A stretch of DNA of 64,000 bases, taken from NCBI GenBank assembly GCA_022495005.1, contig JAGYXB010000974.1, positions 124,001 through 188,000 on the forward strand, read 5' to 3'. Of the stretch, positions 47,932 through 60,097 are shown piece after piece; the stretch's first letter is position 1; each line of letters begins with the position of its first letter. The notes beneath the pieces are model-generated. The model searched no databases. It worked only from the letters and a program-made list of their open reading frames with translations, and was not told where the DNA came from. The stretch is from Rhyacophila brunnea (lineage: Eukaryota; Arthropoda; Insecta; Trichoptera; Rhyacophilidae). Both the position numbers and the translations under genes were made by a program.

Positions 47932-49199
47932 ATATCAGAATAAACCTAAAATGTAAATAATTTAGAAAATATTAGTTTATATTTATTATGTAAGTACCTT
48001 TGCACCTGTATTATTTAATTTTACACCTTTTCTCCCTATTTTTTTTTTAGTTTTTTATTGTTATTAATGTTTACTTATTTATTAATTCAATATTAAACTT
48101 ATCTGTGTAATATATATTTTTTTAAATATTAGTATAAAACACATAGAAAGCTGTTATTAATATCACTTAATAAATTAAGGCTTTAAGCTAACTATTGATG
48201 AATGTGGTTTTAGTTAGTTTTGTAGGCATTTAGATAGAATTGACGGCAAACAAGTACTTAATCACTATATTATATAGTATATATTATATTGTGTAATATT
48301 TTAATTACTTAATAGTTTAATTAACCATTATTTCATAACTTTAGACAGAAATATTAACATATTGTGTCCAAAATGTCAAAACCATTTATCTCCTAATCAC
48401 TCAATATGAATTTAAGGCTATTTGTTTTAGGATAGCGGTATTATAATAAAAACAATGGTTTTAGAAATAAAATTTACATAATATCTCTCAAATTAATTTG
48501 TTTTTTCTTTCATTAGCATATAGATATATTCCCAGCGCTCGGAATGGACAGGAACGCACCGGAGCGCCGTTGTGGTTCGTGGAATTCCAAAATATACCGT
48601 TCCGGCTCGTGGATTCATTTAAAATTGCGTTGCGGTTCGTTAGATTGAGATAATTATATATGAATGTATCTTTTAAAGTTTTTCTCAAAATTAAAAATTA
48701 ACGAAGTTATGTTATGCCGGGCGTGCAAGGGTTAAAAATAAAAATTATGACATCCCTAAATTTCTTTCAACCTTCTTATTTTGTGTCGATATGTCCATGC
48801 CTAAATGCATTGTCTAAATAACAAGAAACAACCAGCTGCAAGCGTAAATTACTTTATTACCCAAAAAAATGTGCTTGCTGACACTATTTGAAAACTCTTA
48901 AAAAATAAAGTATACATTGTTTAATAATTTCTAAAGGATGAAACATTTCAAATCTCAATACAATCTTGCCTTTGACTTACGCATTGTTAATTTACTTACC
49001 TACTAATTTATTATATTATTTTATTCGGAGTGACAAAAATTATTACTTCGCCATTTATTTTCGGGTGAATGAATTGTGTTTTCGATGGTTAAATTAGTAC
49101 AAAAAAGTTTGATAATTTGACTCGTGCAATCCGCTATAATATTCCTATTAGTTGCCTTTTAAAATATTTTGTATTATTTAAGATATAAATACGTTTCTA
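47932..49199. other. AT-rich stretch, no gene recognised
   Basis: Apart from the small tandem repeat at 48560-48655, nothing was recognised. Confidence 0.5.
48560..48655. repeat. Short tandem repeat, about 36-bp units
   Basis: Three diverged units: GTTGTGGTTCGTGGAATTCC, GTTCCGGCTCGTGGATTC and GTTGCGGTTCGTTAGATT, each followed by an AT-rich half. CpG-bearing sequence precedes it (CAGCGCTCGGAATGG at 48533). Confidence 0.5.
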
Positions 49200-50450
49200 A
49201 ACAAAATTGTTTATATTATTAGTTTGGTGTTTTTTTGCTACATTCTAGTAAGTTTGGTGTTTTAATTTTAACTATGTGTTTAACTTGATTTTTTAATAAA
49301 AAATTGTTCTAAAAGTTGGTCAAAAATGTCATCAGGCGAAACGTGTTAACCGAAACTATTGAAAAATATTTTGTCGCAGGTAACGTAACGCTGGCCACAT
49401 ACCTACACAATTTGATCATTTAAAAAATGATATTGAGTGGTTATTTATAAAAATAATGAAGGTATAATAAAGTAGTAGGTAATTCGTGTAAATCTGCTAA
49501 AACCACATTACATTACATTAGGAATTCACTCCAATAACCATTGAAGTGGCAACAGATGGTATTCATCTCAACAATTAACTTTTGTTAAAAAAAGCTTATG
49601 ACGTGTCGTAAACCCCTCTTTTTACGATGTTTACATTTTTTGTAATTTACATTATTGTTGAATTGCGACTATAGTACAATAAATCTTGTGATATAACTAC
49701 TACATTCATTCATTTATTTGCCATAGGTCATGATGAGTATACTTTTTTGTAAGTGAATTTTGTTGCTTCTGGTAAGTTTTGTGTTTTAATTTTAACTTTG
49801 TGTTGAACATATTTTTTAATAACAATTTGTTATCTTAAAAGTTAGTTAAAATTCTCAGCAGGCGATACGAATACCTTTATATCGTCGGTGTATTGTAAAA
49901 ATGGCGAATTAACCAAAATACTATTACAGGAGGAGAATTTTTAACCTTTGACATTTATTTATTAATTACCTGTGGATGAATGCTTTCCTTATAATAGGCT
50001 TTATATTATAATATTTTAAAAAGTCTATTATGTTAAATTCGCTTTTTCTTCGTAACACTAAGTGGATAATCACCCTTACAATTATCGTTTTTAATAAGTA
50101 CCTACTTTCCTGTGGGATACAAATTCGCCATTTTTACATAATTATATTATTACATATATACCTATATACTATTGTCGCTGGTATCCAAACTGATTTAAGA
50201 TAATTCTGGCCACACGCACAATTTGATAATTTTGTGAATATTTTATAAAAATAATGAAGGCTTAATTACGTAGTAGGTACTTCGTGTAAATCTGCTAAAA
50301 CATTAGGAATTCTTTCCGGTGGACAATACAGTGGCAACATCTGTTCTGTGATTCAATAATTATTATCATCTCAACAACTTGACTTGTGTTAAAAAATATT
50401 TATGATAAGTCGTAAACCCCAATTTTCACAATGAATAATGAATGATTTTT
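49200..50450 (+). repeat. Local direct duplication of about 0.5 kb
   Basis: 49250-49640 and 49770-50450 share, in the same order, GGTGTTTTAATTTTAACT, AGTTGGTCAAAA (AGTTAGTTAAAA), GGCCACA...CACAATTTGAT, TTATAAAAATAATGAAGG, CGTGTAAATCTGCTAAAAC, AGTGGCAACA and AAGTCGTAAACCCC. The second copy is longer because a MITE-like insertion lies in it (49894-50138). Divergence is considerable, so the duplication is not recent. Confidence 0.65.
49894..50138. mobile_element. Small TIR element inside the second duplicate
   Basis: TGTAAAAATGGCGAATT (49894-49910) and its exact inverse (50122-50138) bound 245 bp. The matching place in the first duplicate lacks this block, which supports insertion after duplication. 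No duplication of the target was certain; TA-rich flanks are present. Confidence 0.6.
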
Positions 50451-51180
50451 TCTACAAAAATGTGTTTGGGCCATTGATGGTTTGGGCAGAAAATATTGAA
50501 TAGCCTTCTGCAGAGTTTATTTATTTGGGACGTTCCTATTGTATTAAAATTATTATTACATGCATTGTAGTTTGTGACTTTAAAAATAATAGAAATAATA
50601 CATAGGTAGTGTGGAGAGAACTTTTACTTAATTTTTGTTTGTAAATTTGTTTAAAAAAAATATAGGAATATCCTTTAATAAAAATGTACGACTATCATAA
50701 TATCTGTATTGTATGTAGGTACCTATTATCATTTCCATGGCAATAATAATGTGAGTAGGGAAGGACAAACAACATAGATTGAATCGTTTAGAATAAGTAG
50801 GTACTAACAAATTAGGTACCTATCTGTCCAGTGCGGACATCTAATTATCTTAGGTGGTGTTAGTCATAGATTATTAAATAAATACGGTGGTAGATGTATA
50901 TTACAATAATGGTAACCAAAGCATCACCATTGTAACATAACATGCATACAATACAATATAAGTCCTTATAATGTTGAATATAGTAGGTACTAATTAATGA
51001 CAATTTTATATTATTCTATAAGAATCGCGCTTAGCAACCTGAGTTTCACCTTCCGTCATGTTTTATCTTATATAAATGAAAATGACACACCATTGGTAAT
51101 TTAATTACAAATAATGCTATGTTTACGTTGTTTGGATGACTTGAAACTTTTATTAGATGTAGGTACGGCCTTATGCCCCT

Positions 51181-51360
51181 TATAGTGGAGAAGGTTCAAA
51201 ATAAATCTTTGAGAATCCTTTAAAGCTGTGTGGATAGTGGATACTATCCATGGTTTTATCCGATTGATTTCTCAAGACGTATGCTTACATACTGTATTCT
51301 GAAAGTTAAAAAGAGAGCTAGGTATTTAGGCTACGTACTTTTTCCAACTTATATCTACCC
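51181..51360 (+). pseudogene. Jockey/CR1-like LINE reverse transcriptase remnant
   Basis: A plus frame reads LIVEKVQNKSLRIL, a stop, then VDSGYYPWFYPIDFSRRML followed by KKRARYLGYVLF. The EKVQNKFLR and YPWFYPIDF-like pattern with a basic RARYL segment is the typical thumb/C-terminal region of jockey- or CR1-type insect LINEs. It is interrupted and truncated on both sides. It comes from a different LINE group than the 42-kb copy. Confidence 0.5.
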
Positions 51361-51442
51361 AGTACAAATGAGAACTCTGCCATTATTGGTACTTAGTATT
51401 GATTTTATTATATATTATTTTATAACTTTCTTGATAATCTAA

Positions 51443-52119
51443 GTTGTTTGTTCTGCCAAGGTGCAATAATTGCTAATGATAATTGGGCAGGAAATAACTA
51501 TGTTCAACCAAATCGCTTCGGATAATCGTATATTCCACCTGCGTGAGAACGAGCTTATGTGAACACTATTTTATAAATTCTTGGTATAGGTAGGCACTTA
51601 CTGTTTTTTCTAATACTATTTCTTTATTTTTTAAACACTATTTTAATACTATTTCTTGATGTTTGATATTCTGTGCTCGTATTTAAATGGAATTTGTAAA
51701 ATTTTCTATAAGTACGTAAATATTTTTTTAATTTGAATCTATAAGGTACTTATGTGGATATGTTGTTTGTTATGACTAATTAATTACAAACTTATCTATC
51801 CCAAATGAGACAGTAAGCTATAATCAGTGACGAGTGGTGGTAGAGGTATCATGCACTGGTTATAGTGGTAGATAAAGTAAAAATAAAGAATAATACAATT
51901 TTTGACGGTATACTTTGTTAAAACAAGATTATTTCGCCTGCGGCGCTGACAATCCTTACCAACCTGCCCAATATAGATCCACGTAAGAAGTTTAAAGTTT
52001 ATTGTTGCATTTTTATATCAAAAGTACGTACGTACGTAAAGAAAGGATTAGCATAAGTACTTAGTTTCGGAAAATTATACAGCGTTCCTGTTCGTGAAAT
52101 TTTCCATTTCGAGCACTGT
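51443..52119. other. AT-rich stretch, no gene recognised
   Basis: No gene or element ends were recognised. Confidence 0.5.
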
Positions 52120-52420
52120 ATATTCCGCAGTTATCTCACGTCATTAACCACGCTCGCTAATGGGTATATGTTGCCATACATACTAAAACGCGAAGTGCCA
52201 CCTTTATGGTTGTTTAATAACCTCTATGACAAACGGGCCTGCTCGCGAAGTGAAGGGCTGAATTTGCGTCATAGCGCGAGAATGGAAACAAAATTTTAGG
52301 TCAATCCAGTGGGCGGGATACTGCTGATGCGACCCTGACCCGATTGCGTCACGGAAAGGTGCATACAATGAAAATCCTGCGGAATTACACGGTGTATCGA
52401 GGCATGCTACTTACTTGTTA
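52120..52420. other. CpG-rich non-repetitive patch
   Basis: About 300 bp of clearly higher GC, with CGCGAAGTG occurring twice (52191 and 52234), GGGCGGGATA and TTGCGTCA words. No long frame, tRNA-like or TIR structure is visible, and no second copy lies in the window. This makes it a candidate regulatory region or an exon-bearing sequence too short to call. Confidence 0.3.
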
Positions 52421-52565
52421 CTCCTACCTACCTCACTGTCTTGCCTTGTACTGTTCGTCCTTAAACATGACCATAATAATATATTCGTGTTCATAAATTT
52501 CATACTAGATCTTAGTGAACTACCTTGTCTATTTTAAAACTTCCCAGTATCGAGAAATATAGTTT

Positions 52566-52867
52566 TGGTAATTCTCGAGAAATAAAAAAAATAAAAAAAT
52601 TCAAAAATCGAATAATTTTAATGACGAAATTCGGATAATTTTCATTTCAAAATAAATCATCAATGAGAAATTTGTAAATTCATCGGTTCATTAAAAAAAA
52701 TAGTAACAAAAACCAATAAAGGTGTTTCGAATTACATCTCAAATGAATACAGCCAGTAGTATTTTTAGGATGGATACGTAAAAAAATAAATAAAAATATT
52801 TCTCGAGAAATTAAAAAAAAAATCTCGAATTCTCGAAACAAATAAAAACAAAAAATCATAATCCCTA
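52566..52867. repeat. Possible relic of a hAT-like sibling (CTCGAG type)
   Basis: AATTCTCGAGAAAT near 52572 and TTTCTCGAGAAATT near 52800 bracket AT-rich sequence. The right edge reads CATAATCCCTA (ends 52867), like the TAGGGATT terminus of the two hAT-like elements. The left terminus is not recognisable and no 8-bp duplication is seen. Confidence 0.3.
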
Positions 52868-53116
52868 TGTAATTAAACGCATTCATACTATCTAAATATA
52901 ATTTCTATTCTAAAATTATTTTAGCTATTCTTGCTTAAATTATTAATAGACTGACTTTCTGATATATATTACTCATTGTAGACTAGAGAATCTGGTGTTC
53001 ATCGATAAGCTGTATGGAAGTCGAATGAGATGAAGAACGTTTGTGCGTTGGAGCGACCGAATGAAGCCCTTCACTCTACCCCCGAGAGAAGCAGAAAACC
53101 TTGACGGAGTCTTAGT

Positions 53117-53744
53117 TAGGGATTGCAATACCGGTATTTAAAAACCGGTATTCCAGTATTTATCAATACCAAAATACCGGTTTTAAAAATCCAAAATACC
53201 GGAATTTTCGGTATTATGAAAATGAATTATAAGTTATGTGCTGCTAAAATGCAAATATATTGAGTGAATCCAACAGACGTGAAAAAATAATAAAAGAAAT
53301 TTCATTAAATATATTTATATAAGTAACTGCCGCGATGAATTATCGTAATATTATTTCGAAATAGAAAACATCCATGACAAAAATGTTCAATTATTCTATA
53401 ATTATTGATGATTGTACAAGCGGTGAATTTAAGAAGCTTTTCCTGCAGCCGGAACTCATTTGCACTTGATGAACTTTTGAGGGCTTTAGTTAAAATTATC
53501 AATATATTCAAAGTATTCGTAAAAATCACTAGTTCTACAATTATTATGATCAATACATATTTTTAAATGTCAACATAATAAATGTTAGGTTTTTGCTATA
53601 AGATAATATTTTTAAAAGATTTTAATAGCTATATTTAGGTATTGATAAGTACTTCTGTTTTGTTAATATTTAAGAAATACGGGTATTCAATGAGAAATAC
53701 CGAAAAACCGGTATTGACATTTTCATTCGGTATTGCAATCCCTA
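53117..53744. mobile_element. hAT-like non-autonomous element 2
   Basis: A 628-bp element starts TAGGGATTGCAATACCGG and ends CGGTATTGCAATCCCTA. GTCTTAGT flanks it exactly (53109-53116 and 53745-53752), an 8-bp duplication as made by hAT transposases. Subterminal regions repeat AATACCGGTATT and ACCGGTTTT-type palindromes. The two short frames inside have no transposase motif. The termini match the element at 38920 at 14 of the first 17 positions. Confidence 0.85.
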
Positions 53745-53985
53745 GTCTTAGTAGCACAGAAGATGGTATGAATGATTTACTTTGGAAGCTACTAATTTAT
53801 ACCACAATTTATTCAACAGGTATCTGCCCAAAAACTGTTGTCTTCCTAAGGCATATTATGTAAAGAAGACCGAATTATTTTTTCAACGTTTTTAAAATAC
53901 TGCGGTCATTTTTTTATCCGTAGACAATAATTTAATTATCCGGGTATATTTTGACGTATTGACGTAAGTATATTATTATATTCTT

Positions 53986-54158
53986 CTTCTGGTCATGTCC
54001 GATTCTTATAAGATCATAATATAAGCATCTTATGGGCATCATAATATGGGAGGTTTGTATTAATATAAATATTATATAATTATTACTCAGACTCTAAACA
54101 CAATTTGAAAAATAATGTATGTATTTGCTAGACCCAGGATTTGAACCTGGAACACACG
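53986..54158 (-). mobile_element. Ser/Leu-type SINE, head-truncated
   Basis: The tail (GGTCATGTCCGATTC), body and B-box (CAGGATTTGAACCTGG) are present. The 5' half of the tRNA-like head is absent. ATATTCTT occurs on both sides (53978-53985 and 54159-54166), suggesting a 5'-truncated retroposition event. Confidence 0.65.
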
Positions 54159-54189
54159 ATATTCTTAACCGACATATTATTTCAACAGG

Positions 54190-54535
54190 AAAACAACTAA
54201 AAAAAACCTTATTCCAAGATAATGGCGTTTGAAATTTTTACGGAAATTCTCATTTTAATTTTTGTGGAAAATGTATTTTTTTTTTTGAATTTAGTTTAGT
54301 AAAATTCAGCAATGCACGATGAAATTTTACAGTTTAATTAGGTATTAGGCGAGGCATTTCAGTATATAATTCAATTAATGATTAATCTCAGAAAGGGTTA
54401 TTCGATTCAATGACACATTGAAGATTTTTTTTGCTTAATTATAAAGAGAATACCTTTTTAAATCGATTGCATTATTAACTCAAAACCTTGAAATATTTTG
54501 AGTTGTTTCTTTATTGAAATGGGGGTATCGTTATA
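54190..54535 (+). repeat. Dispersed repeat C, copy 2
   Basis: Colinear with 4753-5083 (AAGATAATGGCGTTTGAAA, GATGAAATTTTACAGTTTAA, TTTTGAGTTGTTTCTTTAT). It lies directly beside a SINE, just as copy 1 does. Confidence 0.6.
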
Positions 54536-55187
54536 TTTATAGTACCTATATAATATTATTTAATAAAATTGTTGTATGACAGTTAAGTGATGTAATGTCC
54601 TGAAATCTGTACGTATGCAATTGGCCGTATCATAGTTCACCATGAACTAAGTATTGTATTTGAAATACATGGCCATATAGTATTGAAATTAAATTCATGT
54701 CTAAATAAAATATTTAAAAAATAATAATAAAGTATAAGGACAGCGTTATTATCAGATATTTTATACCGAAAATTATCTAATTAATTATCTTATTGAATCT
54801 AATAAAATTGGAACAGTACTGTCTGCAATACTCTACATATAACAAATAACGCGTAATTTTTAATCTCAATGCTATACGGCCATCATTTTATGGAATTACA
54901 GCCCACGATGAATTGCGATACAACTAAATGACACGTACAATTTACATATTATAACCATGTGATTTAACACCTAACCAAACAGTTTTTTCTATTCCCGGTA
55001 GAGAAACGGACGCCTACATTCAAAAATTGTATAATAACGCGCTTGCAACAATTCATTACTAATTGGTAAGAGGTAATGATTTGGTGAGAAACCCAACCGT
55101 TATATATTTTATTAATTTAGAAAAAATGAAATCTAATCCTTAATTCTGTACAATAACTGCCCGTATTTCACACAGACGAAGTTGTAG
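54536..55187. other. AT-rich stretch, no gene recognised
   Basis: No gene or element ends were recognised. Confidence 0.5.
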
Positions 55188-55196
55188 GGTATCGCT

Positions 55197-55622
55197 GGAA
55201 ATGAGACAACTGGGCGCCAGGACAATTGGGTGCCGCACTGCCGCGAATAAAATAAATAGATGTTCGTTACGATGTTATACCGAAAGTAGACGAGGAACTT
55301 TAATCAGTTAATAAATAATTATTATTTATATTGCTCTAAACATAATGTTTTTTAATGCGAATTGAGAATTATCATGCCTAAGGCTTTATAATAAAATAAC
55401 TCTCTTATCGTAGAAACTTAAACGTATAAACAATCAAATCATTATTTATGTGTACATATTTAAATTCTGACCAAGTATTAAATAATAATATAATCATTTA
55501 AATATAAATAATAATATTATATATATTTTTAAGTACCTATTATTCACGAATGTCTAGTTATTTTCGAATTTTATTCAATTACGTAGCGCCCAGTTGTCCC
55601 GGCGCCGAATCGTCTTAGACCC
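55197..55622. mobile_element. Mutator-like MITE E, copy 2 (inverted)
   Basis: Begins GGAAATGAGACAACTGGGCG and ends GCCGAATCGTCTTAGACCC, the inverse arrangement of 41372-41771. The flanks GGTATCGCT (55188-55196) and GGTGTCACT (55623-55631) agree at 7 of 9 positions, a decayed 9-bp duplication. The interior shares GAATTATCATGCCTAAGGC with copy 1. Confidence 0.7.
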
Positions 55623-56162
55623 GGTGTCACTAGTGTGCCATTTTAAAAGGTACACTAATTACTCAATCTCTTAAGAGGATTACCGATACTGAATACAGTT
55701 TATTTACGACAGTGTAGGAGTTAAATTTAATAATTGTTCAACATCGTTCATTAAACGCTTTAAATTAAATGCCACTTACGTAAATTCGTTTGCATCTCGA
55801 GTAGTGCATTTAAATTAAATCCAACGAGACTCAGATAAATTAAATTCTCAGCTGTAAGTGAAAATAAAACAAGTAAACGTCGATAGTAATTAAAGACTAT
55901 GAAAACGTCTTGACCTTATGTTAAAATTTTCCTAAATCTACCAATAAATATAATATATTATGTACAAATATCTTTAAAATATTAATATTTTATAGCATGT
56001 ATCATTGTAGGTTAGCAAATACGATCAAGAGCCACGAAAGTAAATCAAATACAGTCTTAATAAATATATTTTGTTTCCATTTTCAATACCGAATATATCT
56101 GTATTGTCTGATTTTGACAATACAGATACCCCTGAAACCGAGTATTTTGGGTATTGAAATAA

Positions 56163-56577
56163 TGACAAGATAAAAAGAACTTTTTATATACAACGTTTTT
56201 AAATTTTCTGTTAAATTATTATGCTCAATATGATCAAACTTGTACATGATATGAAGTAAATAAAAAACAAACAAATATAGAATACTGAAATGTCATTTTG
56301 ATTTCCATAGTAACGCACGTATATATTAATAATTTAGTTGCTATGACCCCAGTCCCCTAGCAACCAATATTAGTGGATTGGAAATGAATTCAATTATACG
56401 TAAAGATGGTTAAAATTATTAAAAGAATGCATTAGCATCGTGTTTCTGATATATTATAAATGTTTCAAATATCTAGCTAGTCGGGAAGTTAGTTAAAAAT
56501 CGATTGCAAGATTTGTACTGGATAAACAACCACCCGACAAATAAGAATACGAGCTAATAAAAACGTTGTAAAATACT
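56163..56577 (+). repeat. Dispersed repeat B, full copy
   Basis: Matches the inverse of 32441-32876 from ACAAGATAAAAAGAAC to CTAATAAAAACGTTGTA, with a deletion near 56380 relative to the others. Flanking words (TTCAATACCG before, ATATCGGTATTTCAATTC after) vaguely resemble the hAT-like family, so this copy may itself sit inside an older element. Confidence 0.65.
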
Positions 56578-59125
56578 GGGATATCGGTTTTAAAATATCG
56601 GTATTTCAATTCTTAGTTACGTGTGCTTATAATATTGTACAAACTTTTTTACCGGCGATAAATATCGGCTTTTGATTTTATATTGTAATTTCATTCCTGT
56701 ATTTTTTTTTGATGCCTTTGAGCTTTAACTAACTTCCAAAAAGTCAATTAAATGCAGATTATTTTAATTGTATTTAGATTATTGAGAGGATTTAATTAAT
56801 ATTTTATTGCATACCGAAGTAAGATGGTCTATTAAAGTGAAACAAAATAGAGAGATTCATTAGTATTTACCGCAAATAAAGGTATGTATTATAATAAAAA
56901 GTGAACGTTATGTACATATTATAAAACAGGGATTGGTTAATCGACCTTGAGTTTCTAGCACGTACCATGGCAAAATTTAATGAATTCAATTTGAAAATTA
57001 AAAGTAATAATCACCATATTACTTAAACAATGTACACTCCATTTCAAATACTCACTGTGATGTAATAATTATTGCTGTTGACAAAATAGTCGTATTAATT
57101 TTGATGTGTTTATATTCATTTCTATTTCGTATAGTGTGTGTTTTAATTTGTTTTGTTTGTATAAAAATGTGTTTTAATTAAGTATGAAAATAATATGTCT
57201 TAAATTAATTGAATCGTATGCTTTCTTCGAGTTAGGTAATTGATTATATATACGAAATAAAATAGGCAATAAGTGCCGTTTTGGTAAATGTGTCATTGGG
57301 ACTTAGTTCCTCGTTTTCGATAGAGATCGTAGCATTTAGTCCTTATTTTAATAAATTAGTGTTGCCACGTACTGTTTTTCTAAAATATCATTGCTCAAAC
57401 AATTAATTATAAATTGCATTTTTTTACTTTAAAAATATGAAAAGTTTATGTTAAATCTATTGACAAGCTAATAAAACAGTGTTTTTATGAAAAATAAAAT
57501 AATTATTCTAACAATATAAATATCTCTGATTCAGATATTTTCTAGTAGTCAGTGCCTATTGTATTTCGTGTATTCAATTATGATGATAAACGGATTTGGA
57601 ATGAACGAAATATACCCAATACAGAAGGATCGTAGTAAATATGCATATATTATAAAATAATAACGAATATACGTCACTCAAAACGTCAACTTCAATTATA
57701 ATTAACCGTTCCGAAGATATTTTTATAGCCCGAAACACTTATCAACGTAAATGACTCAATTATAGTAGAATTAACAAAAATAACTTTGTATCAAAACCAT
57801 TATAATGGAGTTCATTTAATATAATATGTGACATGATAAATCATTTTCCTGGTTGCTATAATATAGCTTCCACTCTCGATATTATATTTTGATTATTGAT
57901 TAATTTAATAAAACGCGAAAATTGTTAGTACTTATTCCACTTTTGTCGTTTAATAAATCTGGACCGTCCACCTCAGAGGAACATTTTCAACTGAATAATA
58001 TTTTATAAAACAGGTATTACCAAAACAAATTCAAAAAGGTGACACAAATAATCTACCAATACATAGCATTATCCGTCCAATAGTAGGTACTTTGACAATA
58101 GCAAATAAAATTTAAATTAATGAGATTGGATATCATTAATTTTAATTTAAAAGTCCTAAATATAATGCCCTGCTAACTAAAAAAGACAGTGTTTTTGGTT
58201 TTAGTGAAAATAGAACCCAAGTTTCAAACTACTGTTTCTTGTATATTATGTAAATTATGTCAAACAATATCAACAATAATTTTATACTATTAATATAAGA
58301 GAAAGGGAAGCTTAAAACTAGGGTTATCATTTCACCAAAACTGGAAATACTGTTATTTTACTTAGCAAGGCAATATAATCGGCCTTAGTTCTGTCCAAGA
58401 TTTGTTAAGACTTCGACCACTTCAGAATTGTAAGCATCTCATATATATTTTTATATTTTTTTCAATTTCGTGTACCATAGAATATGTATGTTATGAAAAA
58501 CTTTCAATTCTATTTTTACTGTTAAACCTGACGAGAGGGTCGTATTGATTTCACCGCTGCGGCATACCAGTCCTCCGTGTGCTTTATTATTTTCTATACG
58601 GTAAGTATCGAATAACAAGGTAAACAAAAATAAAAAATCTTATTGAAGCCATATATCAAGCCTTACCAGAAGCATGTGTCGTCGTAAATCGTTTATCAAA
58701 GAGAAAAAACTATATCACAATATCAAACTTTGGGAGGGGAGGGGGTTGGTGAAATATTTATAAATGTTTACCGAAGGAAAAAGGATTTTCATTGATTTAT
58801 GTTAAGAAAAAAGACTCGAATATCGCGAAACTGAGGATTGGATGTGGTAGATATTTTTAATCTGTTCATTAACCTGTAAAATTTTTTCGACGTAAAATAT
58901 ATATCATATAGAGATTGTGTAGAGAAATAAACAGGTCATACGATATGGTTGGGCCAATTATGGTCGCACTTATCCAGAGTTCCAAGATTTCTAAAATCAC
59001 AGATCGAGATATTCATTATCCTAACGATAAAAAAAGAATTAAGGAAGAAATAATCAGAAAAATACATCATTTTAATTAAATTATAATATAAGTATGTAAA
59101 TATGTACATAATATGTGTATACATG
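56578..59125. other. AT-rich stretch, no gene recognised
   Basis: Only chance frames. A G-run at 58733-58747 is isolated. Confidence 0.5.
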
Positions 59126-59201
59126 AATTATTATGTGACTATTTTTTATATGTTCTCTTCTATACAGAAGAGAACATATAAAAAATAGTCACATAATAAT
59201 T
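59126..59201. repeat. Perfect 36-bp-arm hairpin
   Basis: 59126-59161 and 59166-59201 are exact inverse complements over 36 bp, separated by ATAC. The arms begin AATTATTATGTGACTATTTT. All other palindromes in the window have decayed arms; a perfect one is either young or a sequencing/assembly fold-back. Confidence 0.8.
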
Positions 59202-60097
59202 CGCAGGAAGCACTGTTATTAAAATATAATGATTAGATAAAATTACATGAACTACGATTTGATTTATGTCCAAAAATTTATACAATCGTAACAATTTTAT
59301 TAAAAATATTTATTCAAGCTTTTTTAACTAAACAGTTTCAAATTTTATTCATAAAAGATGGTACGCCAGATTGTCGACAAAAATCAAGCGGACCATTTTA
59401 AACGTACATTTATACAACTTAACATGTTAAGTCGGGATTTTCAGAGGAAATGCGGGAGATTTGTTTGTTGAACTCGAGACAATCCCGCTCAAATAGAGAT
59501 ATCATGCAACCCTGCCCTCATCCCACTATTTCACTTCTACCTCTAATCCATATTATTGTCACCGTCCAGGTGCTCAACTCAATTATGGAGTCATCAGTCG
59601 ACCGTAATTGATAAAGAGTTAGTTACATCAAGATAACGAGCGAATCAAGACTTGATAGAGTTTGACCGTCGTAAACGGAGTAATTCAATTCTCGAGTCTC
59701 ATTACGAGCTATATCGATAAACACACCTGGAAAGCCATGAAATCTGCTCTTGTGAAATAAGGCTATACTTCAGTTGAGACATGGTCTAAAAAGATAGTGT
59801 CTAGGCGATGCGCGGATTGTACAAATGACGCGTGCCGAATGAAATATAATTTGTCATAAAAATCCAACATGCGTTCATTTAATGTTATGTTTATTATAAT
59901 ATTACTAATAATAATAATAGTATATTCATTAACATTTTTTTCTTTTTTAAGTACATGCTTAAAGTTTTTTAGTTATCTTTACACGATTTAAGAATATTTT
60001 CATGCGACGCCATGATAAAACAAATCGACGTGCGCACACTTCGACTATCGGTCTCCAATTAGCGAGTCCAGGTGACGAGTGAGAAATTTCGTCGCAC
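59202..60097. other. AT-rich stretch, no gene recognised
   Basis: No gene or element ends were recognised. The 75-codon minus frame at 59959-60186 runs into the next inverted repeat and shows no motif. Confidence 0.45.

Noticed and set aside
58731..58750. G-quadruplex candidate
   Set aside because: Only three proper G-runs plus GG; a four-run motif is not met.
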